Of a DNA stretch of 64,000 nt, positions 33,551-44,083 are shown piece by piece. Source of the stretch: Yponomeuta sedellus (Eukaryota > Arthropoda > Insecta > Lepidoptera > Yponomeutidae); the NCBI GenBank assembly GCA_934045075.1, contig OW203722.1, positions 15,798,986 to 15,862,985 of the forward strand. The letters run 5' to 3'. The notes below the pieces were generated by a model. That model saw only the letters and a program-made list of their open reading frames with translations. It was not told where the DNA came from and searched no databases. Both the position numbers and the translations under genes were made by a program. Within the stretch, counting starts at the first letter, position 1. Each line of letters starts with the position of its first letter.

Positions 33551-34550
33551 CGATGATGCAGATGATTGAAGTCTCTTACTCCATCACAAACTCACAGGTT
33601 AAAATCTTTTAATGATTCCACGAGCAATTTTACCTACTTTTTAGTTTTGAATGAAGGTCGGCCGCTTTTTTGCATGGCAGATAACCAAATGAATGCCATC
33701 AATAAGTACTACAGGGAACGTACTTGTTACTGCTACAATTACTAAAATTTTACTTCAAGAACTGGTCAAGAGCCTGTCGTACTCTAACACCGCGGGTTCC
33801 GTACAAACGTGTAGGTATCTGATACATCGATAAAAATAAAATTTCTTACCCACGATAATTATTGTAATATCAATGCATGTCAAGGTCAATGAAGGTCAAT
33901 GATGAATTGATCATATTACTATAAATTGCATATTTTTTTTAACTATTTATATTTTGGTGAATTTCCACTAGTGTTAGTAAAATAAACGTTAACGTTGCCA
34001 ATTATTTCCAAAAAACTCCAAAAATACATCGTGTATAATGCCACCCGTAAAATAAAAAAATGGTTGTCATAAAACTAATAACTTAAGCGGTACTTTGTGG
34101 GTAAGTTTAACTACCTAACAAAATTAATGCAGAGGTAGTCGAAAGTGCTCAAACCCCACGATTTCCGCCCAGTCAAGGCGGCTGAGAACTTGGCCTGGTG
34201 CACAGCGACAGATTGCTAATATCGCAGGACATACTGTCTTCGTTGCTTAGAGCTAAAATCTCCCAACATAAGTCAATTCAATCGATTGCGAAATAATTAT
34301 GTGTATATTTTAATTTCCTATTTAAATAATTTATAAACTTTACACATGAAAGCAAAAAGTTACTCAATGTTTCATCATAATAAAGCGCAAAATCATTCGC
34401 AACAGGGAAACGTATCTTACCTATCTATTCTAATATTTTCATTCGCCGAACCAAAAACAACCTAACCTCCCACTCCTGCGCAAATAAAATTAACCTCTAA
34501 CATGAAAACTTTAAGCTCTAAAACCACTCAAAGTACAACCATAACTTAAA
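33551..34550. other. Unassigned noncoding sequence
   Basis: AT-rich; no supported gene or repeat. Confidence 0.45.
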
Positions 34551-34739
34551 TCATTTTTCATGATTTTCCGCAGGTATTGCGCGTAGAATATTGCGCTTGG
34601 CAGGGTCGTTGGCTCCAGCGCGGAGACACGTGACCAGTCCCGTTACACTGGAGCCTCCGCCACGCTCGCAGCCAAGCTGAGTGAGGGAGAGACAGCATAC
34701 AAGGATTAGCACTAGACCAATTGCTTCGGAATCGAACAT
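34551..34739 (-). CDS. Possible small secreted peptide or first exon with signal peptide
   Basis: From the ATG at 34739 the minus strand reads MFDSEAIGLVLILVCCLSL, then TQLGCERGGGSSVTGL, VTCLRAGANDPAKRN and ILRAIPAENHEK-stop (62 residues). The hydrophobic core (GLVLILVCCLSL) with a small-residue exit looks like a signal peptide, and a Lys-Arg pair follows in the mature part. GC content is higher than around it. A longer frame starts at 34769. Could be a neuropeptide-like precursor, the first exon of a longer secreted protein, or chance. No family recognised and no splice site proven. Confidence 0.3.
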   Translation of the reverse strand: MFDSEAIGLVLILVCCLSLTQLGCERGGGSSVTGLVTCLRAGANDPAKRNILRAIPAENHEK

Positions 34740-34769
34740 CTTCTGCCGAAGATTTTTTACTAGGAACAT

Positions 34770-35439
34770 GACAACTTTTACCTATTCACTGCCTTCAGGC
34801 CGCGGCCAGCAAAGGTCGGGCCGGATTATGATTGATTTTAGGCAAATTAATATTTTGTAGCTTGATGGTCGATGATGTGACCGCTCAGCATAAGCGGCTG
34901 TGGCTGAGGCTTGTTTGGTTGGGTGTACTGGGCTTCAGGGCCTGTACTATTTAAATTTAGGAATAAATTTTAAATATACATGCGAGTGAAGTAATCTGTG
35001 GCACCACCAATCCACCCCAATCTCAACTAACTGAGCGTATCAGAACCGCAAGTTTTCTTGTAATACCTGAAAACCCCGACGGCGCAGCGTCTTCGTTGTG
35101 TCTGCGCATTGAAGGCGAGCTCGCTGCGCAAACGCATCGCTGTCAAATCGCTTGCTAATCGTTAGTGTGAGTGCTCTAATTTACTTTTGTTTTTAATTAT
35201 TACCTATAATACTTGCGGTATGAGATCTAGCGAATCAGGTGCTCTGAAGCCTATTTCTTCTGTAGCACTTATGTTTTCACGATATGTGTTACGACTTTTT
35301 TTCTTGATAATTTATTTATGTTTATTTGTGTTATAAAAGAAATGATTCTCACTTTTACTAGTCCTGGTCTTAAACTAGATTTCGAAAAATTATATTCGAA
35401 TAGCCAAATGCATAAATATGTCTATAAGCTTTGGTTGGG
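34770..35439. other. Noncoding; local CpG-rich patch at 35070-35150
   Basis: The patch (TCTGCGCATTGAAGGCGAGC and following) contrasts with AT-rich flanks and could be a promoter or 5' exon on either strand. Nothing further can be supported. Confidence 0.3.
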
Positions 35440-36371
35440 TTATGTAACGTACCTTTTTTTTTTTTTTTTTCACCCAGGAGAAACCCCAATTACGGGTACC
35501 ACCGGCTCGGGGGAGCACAGTGGTTATGTCGGACTCCCCGCCCTGAAAAGGGCGGTATACCGACTAAAACTCTTGGGGTGTTCCTCCGCACCGCAAAGGA
35601 CGGGGCCACGGGAACGCTTGCGCACACTTCCGCGACCCCGTCTGCGGGCGCCCTTTCGGGCACTCCTTCGGCGGCGCTTCTGCCCCGTCGGTGCTCGACG
35701 ACGGGGCTAGAAAGCGCCGCATCTCTTCGTTGGAGCGCATAGGGGCCAAGTGCGTATGATCTTGGCCCCCATACGCCCCAACGCGCCGCCCCCTCCATCC
35801 CATCGCAAGCCGGTCGATGAGACGGGGAGGGCGGCGCACCTCCTCGTTGAGGCGCGTGGGGGCCCAAGCGTCCCGGTCCCCACACGCCCCACACGTGAGG
35901 CCCGTCACGTCGCCCACCAGCACTTCTCTGAAAGCAGAGAAGGCGGTGAGCGACCGCGCGGGCCCCCTCCGTGCCAGAAGGCACCCTCGGAACACGCAAG
36001 GGCGCCTTCCGGCCCGCCGTGATGGACGCGGAGAGTCCCCCGACCCTCCGCGTCCCGGCGGCCACTCTGGTCCGACTGGTACGAGGCGCGCGCGCTTCCG
36101 CGCAGCGGCGCCCCCCCCCAGTCGGTCCTTCATTCGGTTGGTCGCCTGGGTCCCGCTCTACAAAGTGAAACAGGGCCCACGCGACCCCTCCCGCCAGATT
36201 TTTCGCCGCTGGCCAGCAAGATCCCATAAAGAGAAGTTACTGACCAGCGCCCAGGGTGCACCAGCCCTTGCCACTTACCCTTCCTACTGGTTCAAGATGA
36301 ATCAGTAGGAACGGAAGCGGAAGGGCACACGGGAAGGTAATCTGGCATCGCACCCCTTATGTAACGTACCT
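35440..36371 (-). mobile_element. GC-rich poly(A) retroposon (family J)
   Basis: Perfect 15-bp TSD TTATGTAACGTACCT at 35440-35454 and 36357-36371, with a poly(A) tail (T run at 35455-35470) on the minus strand. The 900-bp body is strongly GC-rich. Minus-strand frames of 245 and 189 codons are open across it, the shorter one with two related blocks (APTRLNEEVRRPPRLID and APMRSNEEMRRF) from an internal duplication. The 3' end (GGTACCCGTAATTGGGGTTT, then CTCCTGGGTG) resembles R1-type LINE 3' ends known from moths, which I infer rather than prove. No RT is present, so it is either 5'-truncated or a non-autonomous derivative. Its 5' 170 bases recur at 45610-45840. Confidence 0.75.
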
Positions 36372-36839
36372 GTATCAACACCAGAAAAAAGTAGAGTTAC
36401 AGATACTATGTTATTGAGCCGCGTAGATTTAGATACAATGCTGCAAAAAAAATATTAAATTAACTTTTCTGCTATCGTTTACATAGAGTGAGCTTTGGTG
36501 AATTTCAGACGTTAGCCTATTAGAGACAGGGCTTAAAATGTCATGCTGTCTATTCTTTTAAAGGTGTTGGTGCGAATGACTCGCTCACTCGCACAGTCGT
36601 AGGTAAGTACTACATAATAATAAGTGTCTGTGTACGTGATAACTCGTTTTGTATCCTTGCGTGACCGAGATTCGTATTTGCGGCGATTAATCTAAGAATA
36701 GGTCATTATATTCGCACCGATATCGATAGAAGCTGAAATGGATCGATGAAAATTCCGTTGTTTCACGGTGAAGAACTTTGGCTTTCGTAGTTTGTAATTC
36801 GCTGCCTCATTTCGACATCGATCGAAATCAAGCCTTTGT

Positions 36840-37058
36840 ATGTCCCCGCTGCTAGGGCACGGGTCTTTTCCTGCATCGCAGGAAGGTTTGGCCATACTCC
36901 ACCACGTGGGCCAAGTCCAGCTTAGTGGATTAATGTAAGACAGTGGCGGACCTTACTGTCAGAATTTATCAAGTCGCCCATAAGGCCTCTGACATGGCTT
37001 AACGACTGTCACTACATGACAGCCGGCACCAACGGCTTAACGTGCTTAGCGAAGCACG
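36840..37058 (-). repeat. 5S-headed SINE-D, 5'-truncated
   Basis: Tail and middle present (CTTTGTATGTCCCCGC, CCATACTCCACCACGTGGGC, ACATGACAGCCGGCACCAAC); the 5S-like head is missing. Confidence 0.75.
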
Positions 37059-37284
37059 GATGCCTTACTTGCCTTGTCGTATTTAGCAAATATTCACCAT
37101 CTATTGCCGGGTTTTTCTAACGAATTTTTCGCAATCTTCGCATCTTTCGAATCTTTTGTATAGCCTGCAATTTTAAATCGTCGGCATATACGCAAATACG
37201 AATAGCCAAGAATAATACCAGCACTAGAATATCTAAAAACGAAATCACCATTTGCAGACAAGTCGCTGTAAAGGTTTAGTTTAT

Positions 37285-37420
37285 TATTGTTATCATGCTT
37301 TATTGCACACGAAACATTAAACAGGACATTACATGAGAAATAACATCTACAAATGCGAGCTTATCTCTGTAAGAGATTTCTTGCAGCAAACCTTGGACAG
37401 TCGGAGCAACAGTAAAAAAC
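37285..37420. repeat. Old LINE 3'-UTR-like fragment
   Basis: GCGAGCTTATCTCTGTAAGA and GCAGCAAACCTTGG recur at 61106-61195 and 16935-17005. Such AATAAA-poor fragments are common LINE ends in moths; assignment is tentative. Confidence 0.4.
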
Positions 37421-37923
37421 GGGTCTATATACGTGTACAAAATAAACAACATAGATTGCAAAAACCCTTAAAAATAACCTAAGCAAAAATAATACACTAT
37501 ATACATAGACTAAATACCTGTAAATAGAAATAAATAAAATACTTTATAAATAATAAGTAAATATATAGCTCAAAGATATGATGGACATAAATAGTTCACA
37601 AGAGGATTACCACCTTTGTTTTTAGGTACCTTGGGGTGTTTATACACACACACCGAGAACCACACGATAATTAGAACAATATTTACATAGGAAGAAAAAT
37701 TCCTGGACCATATCAATAAAAAAAACAAAAAAAAGCCCCAGGTCTTGAATTTTTACATGTTTATGATGTTGCTGTTTTTGGTACCCAGGGTATCCTAGTG
37801 AGGGGCCAGAAGCAATGTATGTGCCACTATGTAAATGTTATGTTATTCACTGCATTATGTTGAAAAATTTATTGTTTAAAACATTTGAGAAAAGAAATCA
37901 GCTTTATAGACTGATATACATTT

Positions 37924-38152
37924 TTAAAAACCTATTTAGAGGCTAAAAATTTCACCCATGCCGGGATTCGAACCCGCAACCTATGGCTATCCGTACCAGC
38001 GCTCTACCAATTGAGCTCAATTGGTAGAGCGCTGGTACGGATAGCCAGAGGTTGCGGGTTCGAATCCCGGCATGGGTGAAATTTTTAGCCTCTAAACAGG
38101 TTTTTAAATTTGTTCCTTAGCACGGGTTAGTGCATTAAAAATAAAAATAGTG
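37924..38152 (+). repeat. SINE-A copy 4, perfect palindrome
   Basis: 17-bp TSD TAGACTGATATACATTT at 37907-37923 and 38153-38169. The forward half carries the full tail (CACGGGTTAGTGCATTAAAA...). The left half is an inverted copy beginning AAAAACCTATTTAGAGG right at the TSD. The halves meet with no spacer at CCAATTGAGCTCAATTGG, giving arms of about 90 bases with only one or two mismatches. Confidence 0.88.
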
Positions 38153-38448
38153 TAGACTGATATACATTTAATATATGTTATGCCCTTAGTAACTTATTCA
38201 GAAGTTTATTTTATTCACACACAGTCATAGGTCGTCGGGACTCAATCCGATAATATTTTCTCTCGTTTGGTCAACAACGGAAAATCCCCTGAGAGCACTG
38301 AATTCCAAACTAGAGTTTTACATAATTGCATGATCCTAGACAACTTTCCGACGATTCTATTAGGTCGACATTTTGCTTCAAAAACAAGAAAGAACACTTT
38401 TTATACATTACGGTTTTTTACGTTAGGTATGTTTTATTTACTAACCTA

Positions 38449-38885
38449 GCTGGTGCCCGCGACTTCGTCTGCGCAGGATTAGTATTTTGAGTAGCTTATT
38501 TTAGCGTGGCGTACAAAAGGTTTTGGCAGCGCACGCCAAAATAGCTCGCAGATGTTAGATTTTTTCCTACTTGAAACTTATCGTCATATTTTGGACAATT
38601 CACACAATATCCTCATAAATTGTCGCCTATGTGTTATTCTGATGTATAACTTAAGTTATTGAGTCGCCCATTAGCTAAGTTGGAAAAAGCGCTGGCGCTG
38701 ACAGCCAGAGGTCGCGGGTTCTAATCCCGGCATGGGTGGAATTTTTAGCCTCTAAATAGGCTTTTAAAGCTAAATTATTGTAAAGTTTCATTAAAATCCA
38801 CTCAAGAGAAACAAACATCCATCCATACTTACAAAGTTTCGCGTTTATAATATTAGTAGGAGTAGGATTTGATACTCTTATATAA
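38449..38885 (+). repeat. Lepidopteran-type dispersed repeat with nested SINE-A
   Basis: Starts CTAGCTGGTGCCCGCGACTT and ends GCGTTTATAATATTAGTAGG, both familiar from moth genomes. A forward SINE-A tRNA-like unit (about 38664-38768, TCGCCCATTAGCTAAGTTGG ... AGCCTCTAAATAGG) sits inside, between imperfect repeats of TAAGTTATTG/TAAATTATTG. Confidence 0.6.
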
Positions 38886-38983
38886 CCCCACAACAATTTC
38901 TCAATAGAATATTATTAATGTCGTTGATGATCACCTACACTTAACTACTAACTAGGTGCCTAAAGGTATTTAATAATTAAATG

Positions 38984-39265
38984 ACGAGTGGTGGTAGCGT
39001 AGCGGTAGAGCGCCGTCTTCTCAATTGGGAGGTCGTGGGTTCGAATCCCGGTATGAACCAAGGACTTTGTTTTCTAAGTTATGTATACCACTCGCTAACT
39101 GAGAAGGAAGACATCGCGAGAAAACCTGAGTGTCTGCGTTATTCAGAAACCTCCGCGCTTGAAATTGCCAACTCGCGGTGGGCACGCGTGGCAATTAAGC
39201 CCATTCGCTCTCTTACTGAGAGAATTCCTATGCCCGGCAATGGGACGTATATAAGCTACAAAACA
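38984..39265 (+). repeat. tRNA-headed SINE (SINE-B), complete
   Basis: Head GTGGTAGCGTAGCGGTAGAG and GGTCGTGGGTTCGAATCCCG (boxes A and B), body with CCACTCGCTAACTGAGAAGG and GGTGGGCACGCGTGGCAATT, tail GCCCGGCAATGGGACGTATA. Partial copies: 42888, 45085, 48865, 49845, 62386 and 63415. Confidence 0.75.
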
Positions 39266-39299
39266 TATTATGAATATCTTGCATGTCAACTCATGGTGT

Positions 39300-40396
39300 C
39301 CGTCCAACATACATAGTTGCTGGTTTCTTAACTAGTACAGTCGACAGCACGTCAATCTTCACATTTTAGTTGCAAAGTCGCCCGTAACGCAACGGAGTAG
39401 AGTGCATGGATGTATACCATGATGTGCTGTCCACGGTACAAGCTTACACCTACATCAACTAGCTAGGTACCTATACTTCTGATTCATAAGCCAACCGGCA
39501 AGAGCCAAAATAAGAGCCGGCCCCTCTGTCCCCATTTTCGCCACAAACAACTTTTGAGGGCGTTACCCTCGAGAATAATGAAAACACCTAGTAAATTGAA
39601 TGGCCAGATAACGAGGGTGAAAGAAACGTTGTACATAAGTTTTACAACACGGAAGTAAGCGAATTAGATTGTGTGCACACAAAAAGTTTGCGTTCAAGGT
39701 TGTACAACAGTGCACGGATTTAAATTGTACGAATGTATTTCGGGCCTCCATGCGGGCCTCTTAACAATACAACGAAAACTACGTAAAAAACAGCCTTCAA
39801 CGTAAACAAAAACTTATCCATGTTTATCTGATATGTACCGAAACTACCAAAGCCATCACAGCAAACTGCAGTCAGTATAACAACGACCATCGTGAAGAAT
39901 TGCTAAAATTATACAAGGAAGAATGTGCTGCGGCTAAAATAACTTAGCCTGTCTTTGGAACCACGGCAATTCCCAAATGACCAATGGATTCGCTATTCTA
40001 CATTCAGTGGGGACCTTACCCTAGACATTGGCAACCACAGCGTAGAAAGGTTGTCGCCGGTCATCGGCCTCCCCTCCCGCGCCCCTTCGACCTCGTTCCG
40101 ACACTAACCAGCCATATTCAAGAGGTAACACCGCTGAAAATTTTCCTTCCTAACGCTACCTACTCAAAATAGTCATGTTATGGCACTGGCTATGGAGAAT
40201 GGAATTGCGTTCTATTCGAATTCCAAACTTGAATTTTGAAGTTAGGCGTCGTCTTGGTCATGGAGGTGTAGGTTGGATATGTAGGCTGTGTTTAGTTTAG
40301 TTTTTTTTATATATAAAAAAAAGTTCTCTCAAAATGAGATTTGATAGATATTTTTCTGTTTGCCCATCAGTGAAGTTTACTGAGTCCAACTTTACA
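39300..40396. other. Unassigned noncoding sequence
   Basis: No supported gene. A short frame at 39984-40172 has no recognisable features. Confidence 0.45.
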
Positions 40397-40412
40397 GTAT
40401 TATTATCATTAT

Positions 40413-40576
40413 TTTACTATTTTTTACTTTTAATGCACTAACCCAAATTATTAAGGTTTTTTTTTTAATGTGATAATGATAAATAAATGTTATTTAAATT
40501 TCAATTTCAATTTCAACCCGTGCTAAGGACAAATTTCAAAAACCTATTTAGAGGCTAAAAATTCCACCTATGCCGG
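40413..40576 (-). repeat. SINE-A copy 5, truncated, with a later insertion
   Basis: 16-bp TSD GTATTATTATCATTAT at 40397-40412 and 40577-40592. Tail at left (TTTTTACTTTTAATGCAC), 5' truncation in the T-arm (ATGCCGGGT). The tail is split by about 67 extra AT-rich bases flanked by AACCC on both sides. Confidence 0.8.
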
Positions 40577-40592
40577 GTATTATTATCATTAT

Positions 40593-42730
40593 CACGGTGA
40601 CCGCTATTGGCAAGTATATGAGGTGCCGATACTCAGCAGTAGCTCTTTCTTCGTGTTCACGTCACTTGTTACAGTCCAGTATCACACGCATTTACTGTAC
40701 CTATGTCGGCTACTCGGCCTATATCGTCGGACCATCTGGTGGACTGCCGACTGATCGTTTACTATCTTCAGATTGTCATTCCGTTAGTGCCATCAGCAGT
40801 ATCCCATTCACAATTTTCAAATAATCTCTCATACACATTTCTAAAAATACCAAACATCCTACTGAGTTACCAATTTAAGCGCTGATATTCTAGAAAATAC
40901 GTCAATCGAAAATAGATTACCCTGCTCATATCACTCGCGTGCGACGTTAACATGGCTGGACGCAAATCGATTTTATTGCACAACATAGCTTATAATTGTC
41001 TGCGATAATTATCGCTCGTCGGATTCGCTCCAGTTGTTAGCGATTAAGAGTTTTTACCGACTGAGCTTTACAGTTACCTGGGACTCAAGACGTTGCGAAG
41101 TTATCGTGAGGTGTGTGTTACGGTATGATATGGATCATACAGTAAGCTGTCGACATAACTATATGTAACGACAGCTAATAAGTTTGCATTTATTGTATTC
41201 TACAGTAGACAGCAAATCACGAAAACCGAAAATCTAATGAGTTGGCTAAACTTGAAACTGGCACTTTTACTGAGAGAAAACTATGATTTACTGTGAAATG
41301 TTGAAAAAAGTGCGGATAGCACTCTGCGTATATATTTTTAATAGGTACCTACACTTGAATAAGAAAAAAATAAACCGAGATGCTTTTCCAGGCACATAAG
41401 TGATAGTAATCACCCCGTGATTTTATCTATATGTGACCTAAACAAAGGACGCCTCGGCGATATTTCCTACATTTGTAGCCAGATAACAGATGTTTCGTTT
41501 GAAAGAGGAGCAATTTCACCATCGTGCGTCAGTGCTTTTAACCTATGACTAACTGGGCATAGGTGTTTATTTGCAAACAAACGCTCGTTGAGTCGAGAGT
41601 GATTCTTTCGGAGTACCTGACCGTTAAGGACGCTGATCTCAACCAAAAATGTTGTGCAATCTGGTAAAGAATTGGACAATATTGAAGTAAACTCAGGCGA
41701 CCAGATCAAAGTTCAGATTTTTTCGTGAAGGTAGTTCATCATGAAATCATTGATGAATTATTATAATAATGAAAAAGTTTAAAATAGACTATTTTTAATA
41801 AAAGTTGCACTTAATATTTTGAAAATTTTTTTTTTAAACGGGACCCTTTTCAATAAACTTATGACGTCTGTATGTCCGTTAGTCTGACCTATAAAGGACA
41901 TTTTCTCTTGAACCTTAATCGGTAGACAGTTGACATTATCATAAATGTGTATTTTTATAGCAAATTGACCAACAAATATTAAAAGTAAAAAATAGTGCGG
42001 TAAAAAACACCAGCATCTCCACTTTGTGTTTTGTTTTGCTCTGTCGTGACCAGTATTTTTTTAAATACCTAAGTCATACAATTCTTACGGTGATACCGAA
42101 TTTTCAATGCGCAAGTTCGCCTCACACATGTCCTTTTTTATAACTCTAGCATAGAAATCCTAGAGGCCTAATCAAAGAAAACGCCCCATATCCTTGCAGC
42201 GACAGTTATTTTATAATTACACCTACAATACATCGGGTCTTGTCGTGACCATCGTAAGAGTATTCAGCAAAGGGCTGTAATTAAAACGTCACCAAGCTAT
42301 ACTCGTAGCATTGAACGAAGCGATCGTGAAATAAAAGCAATAGGTAGATAATTAATAACCATGCGCGCGGTTGCGACTATCTAGAGTTACAAAATGGTAA
42401 AGGCAACATTTTTACATATTTATGGTACTCAGGAAGCCATGGACTTGAAGAAATAAAGAATAAGAAGAAATATTGAACTAAAGTCGATAGATGATACATT
42501 TACATGCGTGCTACTACTCGGTTGCATTATGCACGAAATTTCAAAAGAAAGAGTAAGAAGGAAAATCAGCCTAAATATAAAGCAAGTATTTGCAATAACT
42601 CAACCAAATATAATGTAAATAGATACAGATAAACTGTAGAAATGTATCTACTGTGGATAGTGATGGCACATTAAGTAAAAAGCGGCAAAAAGTTTTCAAC
42701 CCGACTAGACTATCGAATATCATTCTTCAT
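40593..42730. other. Unassigned noncoding sequence
   Basis: Mostly AT-rich. A minus-strand 80-codon frame at 41467-41709 is open but has no recognisable domain and no clear splice sites, so it is not called. Confidence 0.45.
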
Positions 42731-42735
42731 CATCA

Positions 42736-42840
42736 GCCTATTATTTCCCCACCGAGGGTCACAGGTCTCTTCCCTAAGGAAGGTATAAGCCATACTTCAC
42801 CACGGGGGCCAAGTCCGGATGGTGGAGGCTTGCAAGATGT
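42736..42840 (-). repeat. 5S-SINE 3' end only
   Basis: CCCACCGAGGGTCACAGGTC, GAAGGTATAAGCCATACTTC and CCAAGTCCGGATGGTGGAGG match the tail of the 22.99-kb copy. Confidence 0.6.
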
Positions 42841-42887
42841 CATCTTTTAATCTGTGATGTCATCCATAACTAAATGTAACTAAATCA

Positions 42888-43060
42888 AGCGGAGGTAGCG
42901 GAGCGGTAGAAAGTCGGCTTCTCATTGGGGGGTTGTGAGTTCGACTCCCGCCATCCACCAATGACTTTGTCTTCTAAGTTACGCACATTTATGAAGTTAT
43001 AGTAGCAATACAAAGAAACCGTGAAGGAAAACATCCTTCACATACCCTTTAATACGTTAA
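42888..43060 (+). repeat. SINE-B, 5' part
   Basis: GGAGGTAGCGGAGCGGTAG ... GGTTGTGAGTTCGACTCCCG ... CTTTGTCTTCTAAGTTACG, same order as 38984-39265. Confidence 0.65.
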
Positions 43061-43580
43061 TTCTGACTTTATTAGAAAAAAATTATGCACACCTGTTGGT
43101 GTGCGGTGTGCCTAATACATACAAACAAACATAAATATAATATATTTTTCAACACACTTGCTCGTAAAGTGACTCTTATAACACCGGTTTAAGAACCATA
43201 ATGCTGTCCATTATACACGCGTGCGTAATAATATTACAGCACAAGTGCTGTAATGAATATAGTTTTAATTTTATCAACTACAGACAAATAATGACAGCAA
43301 AGAGTTTTCATATCTAAAAATAATAATTTAATTTATATTTTATGCACGTTAGTATCAAAATACGATGACTAAACATTTATTTTCATCAAATTGCAATCAA
43401 AATAAGAAAAAGATAGACATATCTAAAAGCCAACTTGTAATTCAGAAATATCGATTTATAGGCTGTATGGAAGTTGTTACATTTGCCTACATTTGACAGC
43501 GCGCAAATTAAAAAAGTAAGCGCGCGCCATTTTCAATCTCAGTTCTCAAGAAATAAAACTTTTCATTGTTTATTGTGAAA

Positions 43581-43832
43581 ATGTCGAGTTCGAGTACTGA
43601 TACTGAAGAGGATATGGTTTTAACTCCGCAAGACATACTTAATGAGGCGCAAAATGCCAATGAAAGTTTGATACCCGAGAAATCTAGGGAAAAATATGTC
43701 GCAGCGTATGAAAATTTCCTAACATGGAAAACGGAAAAGAACGCGAACTCTTTTTCTGAGTCAGTATTTTTAGCGTACTTTTTATTTTTATTTACCTGTG
43801 CTTGTTTTTTATTTTCCTCACAAGTGTGTTGA
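43581..43832 (+). CDS. N-terminal piece of a Crypton-like tyrosine-recombinase protein
   Basis: ATG at 43581. Residues 1-60 read MSSSSTDTEEDMVLTPQDIL, NEAQNANESLIPEKSREKY, VAAYENFLTWKTEKNANSF and SESVFLAYF. The EKSREKY..AYENFLTWK...SESVFLAYF pattern resembles the start of the core-binding domain of Crypton-type tyrosine recombinases and host proteins derived from them; this is recognition by motif, not a search. After LAYF the frame turns into hydrophobic low-complexity sequence and stops, so the catalytic domain is absent. Either the rest is deleted or the frame leaves an exon there. Sequence just upstream (GCGCGCCATTTTCAATCTC) looks like a 5' leader. Confidence 0.45.
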   Translation: MSSSSTDTEEDMVLTPQDILNEAQNANESLIPEKSREKYVAAYENFLTWKTEKNANSFSESVFLAYFLFLFTCACFLFSSQVC

Positions 43833-43842
43833 AAAACGTCGT

Positions 43843-43956
43843 ATGACACTCGTGAGCATTGGTCATTACAGACTCGGTTCCATAACTGCTCTCGCCTTCG
43901 GCTCGAGCAGTAAACCCACCTCGTCTGTAATGACCAACTTAGCTCACTAGTGTCAT
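43843..43956. repeat. Inverted repeat with inner hairpin
   Basis: Arms at 43843-43873 and 43923-43956 (ATGACACTCGTGAGC...GGTCATTACAGAC and its near-complement) enclose a second hairpin CTGCTC...GAGCAG around 43886-43910. Lies 11 bases after the stop of the recombinase-like frame. Could be a small MITE or a transcript structure. Confidence 0.55.
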
Positions 43957-44083
43957 AATGTACTATAAGTTCACCCCGAACAGAGCACTGTGCCCCTAGA
44001 TACAATATAATTTAGTTTGGGGTTCAGGGTAAATTTGTAGTGTATAAGTTTTGTTCTGCTCAATAAACATTTTTTATTTCTTA

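Noticed and set aside
35490..36227. 245-codon minus-strand protein
   Set aside because: Open only because of high GC; lies within a poly(A) retroposon and has no recognisable domain. A truncated R1-type frame remains possible.
37984..38080. tRNA genes (tRNA-Lys-like sequences here and at ten other places)
   Set aside because: The anticodon arm is not canonical, no T-run terminator follows, and each is continuous with SINE body and tail between TSDs.
38984..39316. 111-codon plus-strand frame
   Set aside because: It is the SINE-B sequence read through.
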